A stretch of 24,368 bases of DNA from NCBI GenBank assembly GCA_026992595.1, contig JALWZW010000017.1, positions 1-24,368 on the forward strand. The letters are read 5' to 3'. Below the pieces are notes generated by a model, which saw only the letters and a program-made list of their open reading frames with translations, did not search any database and was not told where the DNA came from. Positions 16,201 through 21,896 of this stretch are shown here, piece by piece. The translations under genes and the position numbers were made by a program. The stretch's first letter is position 1, and every line of letters begins with the position of its first letter. Source of the DNA: Microcaldota archaeon (GTDB lineage: Archaea; Micrarchaeota; Micrarchaeia; Anstonellales; Bilamarchaeaceae).

Positions 16201-18227
16201 TTGCGGCCATAAAATGCAGCAACGGCACCCCTAAACCCACTATTCACACGGCTTGTATTGTAAAAGATATTTTTAGAGACAGTAGAATAATTACTACGGT
16301 CAAGAACCACTCCAGAAAGAAGATGTTTAAAGGTATTATTAAATACAGTGGTGCCATTAGAAAGATAAGCATAAACGCCAAAATCATAATAGGAGATATT
16401 TCCACAATTTTTAATAGAAACATTTTTACCAACGCTATTCAATGCAAAAGCAGTTGCTCCACCAACACCAGCATTAGAGATATTATACCCATTACAATCA
16501 TATACTACATCAGAAGAAGAGATATAAACACAGGAAGATGTCGCACTCCCTGCACCAGGGTTAGGCGCTCCATTAAGGTTATTAATCTGCTTATAAACAC
16601 CGGGAGAATTTATTACAGGGCAGGAAGTGACATTGAAAGTGGCTGCCAATATGGCATAAGAACTCCCTATATTGTGATTAGCAATGCTAAGGCGGTTGGC
16701 AGCAAGCGCAGGGGTGTTATTGAGAAGGTACCAGCCGCTGGAGTTATATTTGTAAAGCAGCAACCTATCCTCTTTGTAGGGGGGGAAAGTTACCTCAGAG
16801 TCCAGCCATTTAAGAGAAATAAAATCAATCTGCACATTGGGGGTAAGGTTGGTGATATTTACAACCTTGTTTAAGAAAGTGATGGTAGTAAAAGGCCCGT
16901 AATTTGGCAAGGGAGCGGGAACAGAGACGCCGTTGGACGATATAGAGTAGTTCTTATTTGGGTCCGCATCATCAAACAAATCCATTAAAAGAGAGCCACT
17001 CGCAGAAACAAAAGTTGAGTTAGAAACATTAAGCAAAAAAACACTCCCAGGGGCAGGATCAGTTACCCTTATATCATACCCATTACCAGAAAAGTAAGAA
17101 TTGTGGAACTTCACATCCACAGTAGTGTCCACAAGATCCTTTAATTCACATCCTTTCGTATTGGAGGTAAAAGAAGTAGAGATAAAAGACACATTGGTAA
17201 GAAGCCCGCTACCCACAACAACACAGGCCTCTTGATTATTATCTATAATGTTTCCACTAAAAACAATTCCATCAGAAGATTCTACATAGATAGCCTGAGG
17301 GTTATTATCTATAAGATTTCCACTAAAAAGAATCCCATCAGAAAATTCTACAAATATACCAGATGGATTGGATTGTGTAAATGTAGAAGAAGATACATTA
17401 AGGGGAGAGAAAAATGCAAAAGAAGCAGAACTAGCATGGAAAGCGATTCTTGTTCCATAAACTTTGACATTATTAATTACCACAGAATAACCAGAAGCAC
17501 CGTTTACTGAAATACCCTTAGCTGGGCCTGTACCTCTCTTGTTAATAAAACCGTTGAATATAGTAGTTGTGTTTATACTATTAATTAGTTCTAAACCATT
17601 ACTATTAGGCCCAGACCAATTTATCTCAAAATCGTAAAGTGAGGAGTCGTTTATATTGGAAAAAGAAATACCGCTGCCAACAGAAATATCAGAAACAACA
17701 GTAATATTATTTGCATATAGCTTTGTTATACCACTTACATCAAAACCAACATTAGAAGAATTAAGGATCAAAACATTAGAAACATTAAAAATGGTATCCC
17801 CAGGAGGACTAAGAACACCATCCAAAACTATGCCAGAAGTAGTGTTAAAGGTCTTTACAGTATCTATAGTCACCTCTCTATTACCAGGAGATACATAGAT
17901 GCCTGCGCTATAATTATAGATCATCGGGCAATTCTTAATTGTTATATTGGGCCCAGAGGACTGTGCAACAAGGATACCCGCAGCACTTGCAACAGGGGTT
18001 CCTGTATTATTTATATGAAAGCCATTGCAATCTAAAACCACATTAGGAGAACCTATAAAAATACAAGAATCAACATAAGGACCGCTTCCACCCCCACCCC
18101 CACCAAACAAATCATTCTGTAAAGTATAAACCCCCGGGCTTGCGATGGTTTGGCAATTGCTAACTAAAGGCGCAAAAACTAATGACAGAAAGGGCAATAA
18201 CAACAGGATAACTTTCCCCAACCGCAT
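10149..18227 (-). CDS. Giant modular surface protein: five beta-helix modules, Cys-rich stalk, C-terminal membrane anchor (2692 aa)
   Basis: Residues 1-23 form a signal peptide. Five tandem modules follow, beginning at C25, C536, C991, C1361 and C1768. Each opens with C-P-x-I-x-[SA]-PGVY, then C-[IV]-x-I and [DN]CN-type motifs. Each continues as Asn/Ser/Ile-rich right-handed beta-helix repeats of NosD/PbH1 type and closes with a W-x-D-[ST/A]-E...LLN[ND]xPD...N segment (first copy at W474, last at W2257). After a Pro/Gly linker (~2311-2326) come two carboxypeptidase-regulatory-like domains (2330-2405, 2408-2485), a D-x-DC-PEG-type Cys-rich region (2485-2561), an Ig-like domain (~2570-2640), a membrane helix (~2658-2679) and a basic/acidic tail. 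N-x-S/T sequons are dense. The protein would be exported, probably N-glycosylated, and anchored facing outward. Adhesion, an envelope role or glycan binding are all possible; beta-helix folds also occur in enzymes, and I see no defined active site. The ATG has its own TATA box. Confidence 0.9.
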   Translation of the reverse strand: MRLGKVILLLLPFLSLVFAPLVSNCQTIASPGVYTLQNDLFGGGGGGSGPYVDSCIFIGSPNVVLDCNGFHINNTGTPVASAAGILVAQSSGPNITIKNCPMIYNYSAGIYVSPGNREVTIDTVKTFNTTSGIVLDGVLSPPGDTIFNVSNVLILNSSNVGFDVSGITKLYANNITVVSDISVGSGISFSNINDSSLYDFEINWSGPNSNGLELINSINTTTIFNGFINKRGTGPAKGISVNGASGYSVVINNVKVYGTRIAFHASSASFAFFSPLNVSSSTFTQSNPSGIFVEFSDGILFSGNLIDNNPQAIYVESSDGIVFSGNIIDNNQEACVVVGSGLLTNVSFISTSFTSNTKGCELKDLVDTTVDVKFHNSYFSGNGYDIRVTDPAPGSVFLLNVSNSTFVSASGSLLMDLFDDADPNKNYSISSNGVSVPAPLPNYGPFTTITFLNKVVNITNLTPNVQIDFISLKWLDSEVTFPPYKEDRLLLYKYNSSGWYLLNNTPALAANRLSIANHNIGSSYAILAATFNVTSCPVINSPGVYKQINNLNGAPNPGAGSATSSCVYISSSDVVYDCNGYNISNAGVGGATAFALNSVGKNVSIKNCGNISYYDFGVYAYLSNGTTVFNNTFKHLLSGVVLDRSNYSTVSKNIFYNTSRVNSGFRGAVAAFYGRNAVISSNKLYQNVSTPAVGIVVLNNFNYSVVFNNTLLGFSPFSSLDGVFAISSLYSNISSNSLQNLDNAIFVSGNYTNITSNFINYTGSAMSVNGYYFNISNNTAVNGATLTSSGVYGSLFNSSVSNNKIDDYSYGLYLTSARFLDVLNVAINYSIYGVWFSFGANGGSNISLYNITLWTTTQPYNISFDYEDLSLAPNEDFAFFQNVASFPSPFQYPPYKGFETIPVLEKILSWRVLLGSPQPSWDKVLLRWYDSEIVGFNESRFLLYNFSGGAWTLLNDTPNTASNTLSTFSFNTVNTDANFVIAQYTNNVIACPNITAPGVYTQINNLTGAPYNVVGFGNVCVLINSNDVVYNCNNFNISRAGALGAPNTAGVYIAPGLNNVTVQNCGLIEDYDYGISVDPGLVKPTDITLINNVIENASLAGISFGGANSNISSNVVRHSNAGIVIGPSSDYVVLFDNVLYNLTVVGIDVSFSNNHHLFVRNNISLTNIAMNFVTSNNNTIVNSVFENVATGFSFSNSDNSLIKDTRVINSTIEALRFTAGSGNSNLTISNLTITSKQYNYNLSFDLFDSSMLVGEDYRLSEAAPITSTSYNGLALTQFNNKGLGVGIIAGSPDFDSFAVRWYDSELGAFNENRFALVNESIGLTMLNDTPDTTNNLLSLSSFTPTSSTLAIIELSSNVVACPLITSPGVYTQTVDLFDWQYNYPYPTKACVLINSSDVVYNCNNFDIRAVTNPGLETPAAIIVAQGLENITINNCNISAANPVYYLFGIYVDSANHTRIISSNVSNIDTGVELSGVYNSTLSSLNLSNVGGGLVVGVSNLVTLSSSFIHSPAGIGAQISNSNGTSLLSSTLWGVGIDASNVSLTSNLIVPSFPGGTAVYVDGGSGETVSLTSNNITGTAGLSAFFYTPYNITTLNNRFDLPVQISDDVEIRMRNDLFNGTNLSIGYTFFPPVSINLTNVLFSSGGPLANFSNISLYDSVVDTTYILGWAGPVKGTEPLGYRTFREKNLNITVTGPSNLVLDYFISHWTDTEALGYDETKFDLFVYDGIVPWFMLNNNPDTVNNRFINNSLTVPAGASGIVSILVGGACPPVISAPGVYSLFTDVQGATNPANEFGAGMRACIKIASDNVVLNCRGFSVRNNGTINAMGVAINASKNVTVANCSIADYDVYGVAVGPSTVYNNDTTIYNTTITNILGGMGLSADTFKNLTLYQLLITLPASATAGFDFSSGSYLTLYDSSVTGSPFGLQALDISNATLRNLSFDNLGVGASFTAVTPSSNISLTQSTFTNIANGPAIYFNNFDKVFLSSSTISSSPLATQPAVQLVALTNSIVRNLSYSGDKELLSLSNSNNVTVRDSRKTGAPSAGVGILTVSNSLLVTLFNNSLSGGDIYGISLSGTNNSVINRTTLASITGAASNAIQLSNSFGVQVLSNTLSSLTDKGIYLSSSNATLSQNTITSPSFAVDALNSNLNLSSNTLTAPRAVRVQGGSLNSTLNTLSPSVYALNAVGAALLNISLDTIANLPFALPYSLNDNVGAGEQLTLNYSLPTSLPTGYSLFNNRSLNLTFTGTIDQITLHWSDAELGGFDENTFELHLNATGALNLLNNSPDTTGNTLSNFSSSVSGIYAVLSAPPPPSDGGGGGTPPSMLQIDLVSTFCNEHLVRVTDGTSPVAGANVLVKTSSTVIASGSTDSDGLFTFSSCTTEPVTITASKPGYTSNSIPASLDCSCPSLDVSFATACDGNTIFVSAGGTPVSGADVSVSGAVSAGGTSDSDGQFAFEGCGGNVVVEVRHDLYGIYSNTYSLIDCSACEAAPECVSDADCPEGYACVEGSCVVEVECTTDADCGEGSVCVDNQCLEGCRDDGDCPEGFFCDLYTGLDYGLCKEKKEDVFELDCDDEVDLGDYITCNVTVNDEPCASCEVVVISPEGEEATVVTNEEGVARIKAEKAGDYRMTIKGAEDRTLVSQPPVSIAEERKGIRLIESAVAILLLLLLLIILFILWKRRKKRVEEEEES
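11298..12926 (-). repeat. Module 5 of the giant protein (residues 1768-2310)
   Basis: Opens CPPVISAPGVYSLF, has CIKIASDNVVLNCRGF, and closes with HWSDAELGGFDE and LLNNSPDTTGNTLSN. It is the longest and most GC-rich module, with many SLSNN-type beta-helix turns. It ends at the proline/glycine linker. Confidence 0.75.
12927..14147 (-). repeat. Module 4 of the giant protein (residues 1361-1767)
   Basis: Opens CPLITSPGVYTQ, has CVLINSSDVVYNCNNF, and closes with HWTDTEALGYDE and LNNNPDTVNN. At DNA level its CNN region is nearly identical to that of module 3, exactly 1110 nt away. Confidence 0.75.
14148..15257 (-). repeat. Module 3 of the giant protein (residues 991-1360)
   Basis: Opens CPNITAPGVYTQINN, has CVLINSNDVVYNCNNF, and closes with RWYDSELGAFNE and LNDTPDTTNN. 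It is the shortest module, 370 residues. Confidence 0.75.
15258..16622 (-). repeat. Module 2 of the giant protein (residues 536-990)
   Basis: Opens CPVINSPGVYKQINN, has CVYISSSDVVYDCNGY, and closes with RWYDSEIVGFNE and LLNDTPNTASN. The underlying DNA is very AT-rich; a sample line at 16081-16140 is 13/60 G+C. Confidence 0.75.
16623..18155 (-). repeat. Module 1 of the giant protein (residues 25-535)
   Basis: Opens CQTIASPGVYTLQND, has a Gly-rich insertion, CIFIGSPNVVLDCNGF, and closes with KWLDSEVTFPPYKED and LLNNTPALAAN. It contains a 66-bp tandem duplication (17238-17369). Confidence 0.75.
17238..17369 (-). repeat. 66-bp direct tandem duplication within module 1
   Basis: Two adjacent 66-bp copies start with ATTATCTATAA (plus strand) at 17238 and 17304. 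They encode two 22-residue units of the form (S)DGI[LV]FSGN[LI]IDNN, one turn of the beta helix each. The period is an exact multiple of three. Confidence 0.8.
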
Positions 18228-18232
18228 CGGCT

Positions 18233-18247
18233 AAAAATCTCAAAAAA
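18233..18247 (-). terminator. T-rich tract that may stop read-through from the upstream operon
   Basis: The minus strand reads GATTTTTTGAGATTTTTA in the gap between the 846-residue protein gene and the giant gene: a T6 and a T5 run. The tract lies downstream of the TATA box but upstream of the predicted leaderless start, so it could end transcripts arriving from upstream without affecting the giant gene's own mRNA. Confidence 0.4.
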
Positions 18248-18258
18248 TCTTTATAAAC
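18248..18258 (-). promoter_or_regulatory. TATA box of the giant surface-protein gene
   Basis: TTTATAAAG (minus strand) is centred 26 nt upstream of the A of the ATG at 18227, the archaeal TATA-to-start spacing. No Shine-Dalgarno precedes the ATG, so a leaderless transcript is expected. This gives the 8-kb gene expression separate from the operon above it. Confidence 0.6.
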
Positions 18259-18259
18259 A

Positions 18260-20800
18260 TTACACCACTTTCAACTCTTTTACCATCTTTTCCAACTCTT
18301 CCACAGTTTTTAAATGCACAGAGCCCGCCTGCTCTTCCATTCTTAAAAGAACGAAAGCAGGGGAAACAGAGCCATATAAGACCTCGCTAAACCTTCTTTT
18401 GCCCAAAGCGGAGGAGAATAAGATTACCGTAATTCCTTTTCTCAAAGTGGAAAGCGCCTTTGCAACCAAATCATCTAAGCGCCTCTCTTTCACATAAAAA
18501 TGAACATACACCGGTTGGCCCATCACAGTAAGCACAGTATCTGCTTCCTTACTCTCGCCCAACGAAGTGAAAGGAACTGCATGGGTGATGCAAATATCCC
18601 TAACACGCCTCATAAGAGCAAGATATTCTATTGGATAATCTTTCACCCACTCTGCCTTTCCATAATAGCCCAATTCCTCAACCACCAACCCCCGCCTTAT
18701 CAATTCATCCATTAAAAATTCCACATTATAATCAGTAATGTAGATAGGTTTTCCTTCATGTAAAAGATGCCTAAAGCCATTCTTTATCTCCTGGATGGAA
18801 AGAGGGGTCTTCTCCCATTTATACATCTCATTGACCTTATCAAACACATTCAAAACCTCTTGAGCGGTAAGCGGCACTTTTGTCCTGCTCACAGGAGGAA
18901 AATCAGGAATATCAATGGTGTAGTAAACCTCTTCCCTTCTCGCAAATAACACGCCCAGCCCCACTATGAAAAGGGAAAGCACAATAGAGCCCAAAAAGAG
19001 CGGGTCTGTAAATATAGTTCTACGAGCCGCCCTCTCAACCACCACTTCTTGAGATAAAGGCCCTGACACAAACCTAAAAACATGCTTGCCTACAGGCAGT
19101 TCCGCACCTGCAGTATATCTATCCACATCAATAACTACAGAAGAGACATCCTCAAAGCGATAGGTGCCAAACTTTCCGTCATCAACGCTCACTTCCAACT
19201 TAGGGAGAGAAACAGGCCTTCCTTCCATAGTTATATTAAATAAGTATTGAGTTATTTTCTCCCCTTTCCCTACATAAACCACATCAATGCCGCTAACGCG
19301 CATATAACCTTGTGCATAAACCACATTGTCAGAACCCACCAATCTTAACACATATTCCCCCTCCTCTAAATCCACAGGAAGGTCAAAGGAAGCGATGGCC
19401 TGGGTGCTCATGATACCTTGAGAATAGCGTTTTACTACCTCGCCACGCGCATTAATAATAAGCAAGTCCATAGGCAGCGTCTTTACCTCTTTAGAATTTA
19501 GTAAAATATTAAGACGCGCCTGCTGGCCGGTAATTTCAGTAGGCACAACTGCAGGCCCCTCTTCAAATATAAGCGCGCCCTCTACCCCTTCGTTTAAAGG
19601 GACATATAAAACCTTTTTAAGGGAACCTCCTAAGCCGCGCACCTCTCCCTCCACCCTCACAGAACGCGCCTCTCCTGAAAATTCATTAGTGAAAAGCAAA
19701 GTGCCTTCAGAGGAGTTGTAAAAAACATAGCGCTTAGGTTCTGCAACTTTTTCAAGCCAGGGTGCGTCTATAATAACGCGCGCCACATCCCTACCAGCAA
19801 GCGCCCCGTCCTTTTTCCAACCGCCATCAAGCGTTTGGGGGAAGAATACAAAGGCGCCCTCGCCCTTTTTAGCAACGCTCAAAGAGCCATATTGAGTGGA
19901 GGAAACCCAATCGCCGCCGCGCACATTGACCGCATAAAGAGGTTGGAAAAGGGAGATGTTTTCAGAAGATAGGGAAGCAGTTTCATCAAAAACAAAAGGA
20001 ACAGAGCGTAAGACAGAGGGAGGGGTGCTTAAAATCACCCCATCTTTGCTCAAATAGCGTGTAAAGGGCTGACCAATATAAACAACTACTATGCCGCGGT
20101 CTGCCAAATCCCCCACATTCATACTGCTATCAATACCTAATAGAGCTCCAGGAACTGTGCCTGTTGGAACTATCACTATTGCGCCTGCAGGCAACCGCTC
20201 TAATTCCTCCACAGAAATATCATTTACAGAAAAACCAGCAGAAGTAAGCGCCTGCCTTAAAGAACTTAAAAAAACAGGATAAGAGGTTGCCTCAAAACGC
20301 GGGTATTCTAAAATAAAAACCTCAGAAGAAGCGCGCTCTTTAATAGGCGTTAAAGAGAGGGTAAGATTATTGCCGTCAAAAGCATAATAGAGATAAGCAC
20401 CCGCCGTCTTAAGAGGAGCGATGCGCGTACCGCTGCTTAAAATGATGCCGTCAGACCTTGCGATAGAGAGCGAGGGTGGAGGTGCAACCACTCCTTCGCC
20501 CCCCTCTTCCACAATAGATTGTGAAAGGAAGAAGAAGACACCACCCACAATAAGAAAGGCAATAATAAGCACGCCTATAAGGAGAGAGAGGTTGAAAGGT
20601 AGTTTTGGCGGCTCTTTGGCCAATGTTTTTTCCACTTTCTTTTCCTTCTTCTTAGCACTCAGCGATTTTAACAAATCCTTTATACGCGCTAAAGGAGGGC
20701 GCTCTAACTTTTTATAATGTTTTACATAATCAAATCTCCTCTTTATCTCAAAGCGATAGGTTCTCCTCTTAATCCTCGCCTTCCTAATATCGCCCGCCAT
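18260..20800 (-). CDS. Bitopic membrane protein with large external domain and cytosolic winged-helix region (846 aa)
   Basis: I do not recognise a named family. Residues 1-68 are strongly basic and cytosolic. TM1 spans about 71-92 and TM2 about 600-620, leaving ~505 residues outside. The external part begins with an alpha/beta region (FILEYPRF, AGAIVIVP, RGIVVVYIG) that may be a GATase-1/ThuA-like fold. Beta-sandwich-like segments follow, such as LPVDLEEGEYVLRLVG and LPVGKHVFRFV. The C-terminal ~225 residues are cytosolic and contain a likely winged helix (LSIQEIKNGFRHLLHEG to LIRRGLVVEELGYYG). An alpha/beta domain follows (VYVHFYVKERRLDDLVAKAL, ITVILFSSALGKRRF). The gene starts 5 nt after the coiled-coil gene and is the last of the ATPase operon. 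It may couple an outside signal or structure to DNA or to the ATPase. Confidence 0.8.
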   Translation of the reverse strand: MAGDIRKARIKRRTYRFEIKRRFDYVKHYKKLERPPLARIKDLLKSLSAKKKEKKVEKTLAKEPPKLPFNLSLLIGVLIIAFLIVGGVFFFLSQSIVEEGGEGVVAPPPSLSIARSDGIILSSGTRIAPLKTAGAYLYYAFDGNNLTLSLTPIKERASSEVFILEYPRFEATSYPVFLSSLRQALTSAGFSVNDISVEELERLPAGAIVIVPTGTVPGALLGIDSSMNVGDLADRGIVVVYIGQPFTRYLSKDGVILSTPPSVLRSVPFVFDETASLSSENISLFQPLYAVNVRGGDWVSSTQYGSLSVAKKGEGAFVFFPQTLDGGWKKDGALAGRDVARVIIDAPWLEKVAEPKRYVFYNSSEGTLLFTNEFSGEARSVRVEGEVRGLGGSLKKVLYVPLNEGVEGALIFEEGPAVVPTEITGQQARLNILLNSKEVKTLPMDLLIINARGEVVKRYSQGIMSTQAIASFDLPVDLEEGEYVLRLVGSDNVVYAQGYMRVSGIDVVYVGKGEKITQYLFNITMEGRPVSLPKLEVSVDDGKFGTYRFEDVSSVVIDVDRYTAGAELPVGKHVFRFVSGPLSQEVVVERAARRTIFTDPLFLGSIVLSLFIVGLGVLFARREEVYYTIDIPDFPPVSRTKVPLTAQEVLNVFDKVNEMYKWEKTPLSIQEIKNGFRHLLHEGKPIYITDYNVEFLMDELIRRGLVVEELGYYGKAEWVKDYPIEYLALMRRVRDICITHAVPFTSLGESKEADTVLTVMGQPVYVHFYVKERRLDDLVAKALSTLRKGITVILFSSALGKRRFSEVLYGSVSPAFVLLRMEEQAGSVHLKTVEELEKMVKELKVV

Positions 20801-20805
20801 GCTAT

Positions 20806-21516
20806 TTACCCTATTAACTCAAGATAACCTTCACTTACCAAGCGGTTAAGCATCTCTTCAACGCGCGCCTCAGGCACATTATGCACTTTGGAAAATTGCG
20901 CTATATTAATGCTTCCGTTATGCTCCACTATCCATTCCTGCAATTTTGCCTTAAGCGCTTCGTCAGAAAGGCGCATTAGTTTGCTCAACTTAAGGCGCAG
21001 TTCATCGTTCTCTGCTTTAAGTTCATAGTTGGCAGTGGTGAGCGCTTTATTTTGCTCTGTCAAACGCTCTACCCTTAACCTTAAATCCTCCACTTCCTTT
21101 TTAAGAGAATCATACTGCGTATAAAGTTTAGTATAATCCATAGTGACAGAATTTACCAATTTGGAAACCGCCTCTTCTAGCAGTTGGAAAAGCGCCTTAT
21201 ACTCCACCTTATACTTCTCCTCTATCAAAGAAAGGATGTTGAGCAAATAGCGAATAATATCAACGCGCCTCTTTTTAGGGCTCACCTCTTCAGGAATGGA
21301 ATAAACAACCTCCACCTCGTCTTTCCTTAATTTTATAATAGAAAACAAGTAAGGGTTGCCGTTTATGTCCCTGCTCTCCACATAAACCACATCCACCACT
21401 TCCTTTTCAGGCACCACCTCTAAAAATGAGAGCGAAGAGAGCAAAGGAACTAAATCCTTTAATTTGCCTTTTAATGTTGCCTTAAGCTTAAACCCATCAA
21501 CCTGCGGCTCAGCCAT
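20806..21516 (-). CDS. Coiled-coil protein with C-terminal winged helix (236 aa), unknown function
   Basis: A soluble protein with three parts. Residues 1-~120 are an alpha/beta domain (VVDVVYVESRDINGNPYLFS). Residues ~125-182 are a long heptad-rich coiled coil (YDSLKKEVEDLRLRVERL, then ELKAENDELRLKLSKL). Residues ~188-235 look like a winged helix-turn-helix (NGSINIAQFSKVHNVPEARV, then LNRLVSEGYLEL). There is no signal peptide or membrane span. The ATG overlaps the end of the upstream membrane-protein gene by 8 nt and has GGGGAT just before it. In this operon it could be a dimeric adaptor that links the ATPase to DNA or to the membrane partners. That role is inference. Confidence 0.8.
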   Translation of the reverse strand: MAEPQVDGFKLKATLKGKLKDLVPLLSSLSFLEVVPEKEVVDVVYVESRDINGNPYLFSIIKLRKDEVEVVYSIPEEVSPKKRRVDIIRYLLNILSLIEEKYKVEYKALFQLLEEAVSKLVNSVTMDYTKLYTQYDSLKKEVEDLRLRVERLTEQNKALTTANYELKAENDELRLKLSKLMRLSDEALKAKLQEWIVEHNGSINIAQFSKVHNVPEARVEEMLNRLVSEGYLELIG

Positions 21517-21895
21517 TGTTATCCCCCTTAACCACCTCTAATTCCCCCTCTACAGAAGGAACATATTTAAATAAAGGGAGAAGGAGAAGGACGGTGGCTA
21601 AAATGAGGTAGGCGGCCAAACTTCCCAACTCAAAGCGACCGCTTAAGAAAGATACAATTAGGAAAAGCACTAAAATAATGGAAGCAAGGATAGATGCGAT
21701 GAGCATAACCTTTTCAAATTCCTTTCTTCTCTTCTTATGCTCCTCTAAGTACTCCTCAGAAACATACAACTCATTATTCTTTGCTATCCCAAAAAGTTGC
21801 TTAATTTTTCTTATTGCAACAATTACCCTGTCCTCTTTCACCTTCACCGCTTTCTTTCCTACAACGCTTTTACCTGAATAAATGCACACCTTCAT
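21509..21895 (-). CDS. Small two-helix membrane protein (128 aa), unknown function
   Basis: Residues 1-63 are a basic cytosolic domain beginning MKVCIYSGKSVVGKKAVKVK. Two membrane helices follow at about 64-86 (VMLIASILASIILVLFLIV) and 92-110 (LAAYLILATVLLLLPLF). A short tail ends the protein. The ATG follows the ATPase stop after one base, with GAGG just upstream. Its position between the ATPase and the coiled-coil gene, with overlapping ends, suggests a membrane component of the same complex. I do not recognise a family. Confidence 0.8.
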   Translation of the reverse strand: MKVCIYSGKSVVGKKAVKVKEDRVIVAIRKIKQLFGIAKNNELYVSEEYLEEHKKRRKEFEKVMLIASILASIILVLFLIVSFLSGRFELGSLAAYLILATVLLLLPLFKYVPSVEGELEVVKGDNNG

Positions 21896-21896
21896 G

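Noticed and set aside
16323..16874. 183-codon open frame on the + strand inside the giant gene
   Set aside because: It is fully antisense to a clearly coding, repeat-structured gene, its product is low-complexity and has no recognisable motif, and AT-poor stop usage in antisense of Asn/Ser-rich codons explains it.
17238..17369. CRISPR-like repeats
   Set aside because: There are only two adjacent copies with no spacers, they are in frame and they encode a beta-helix turn.
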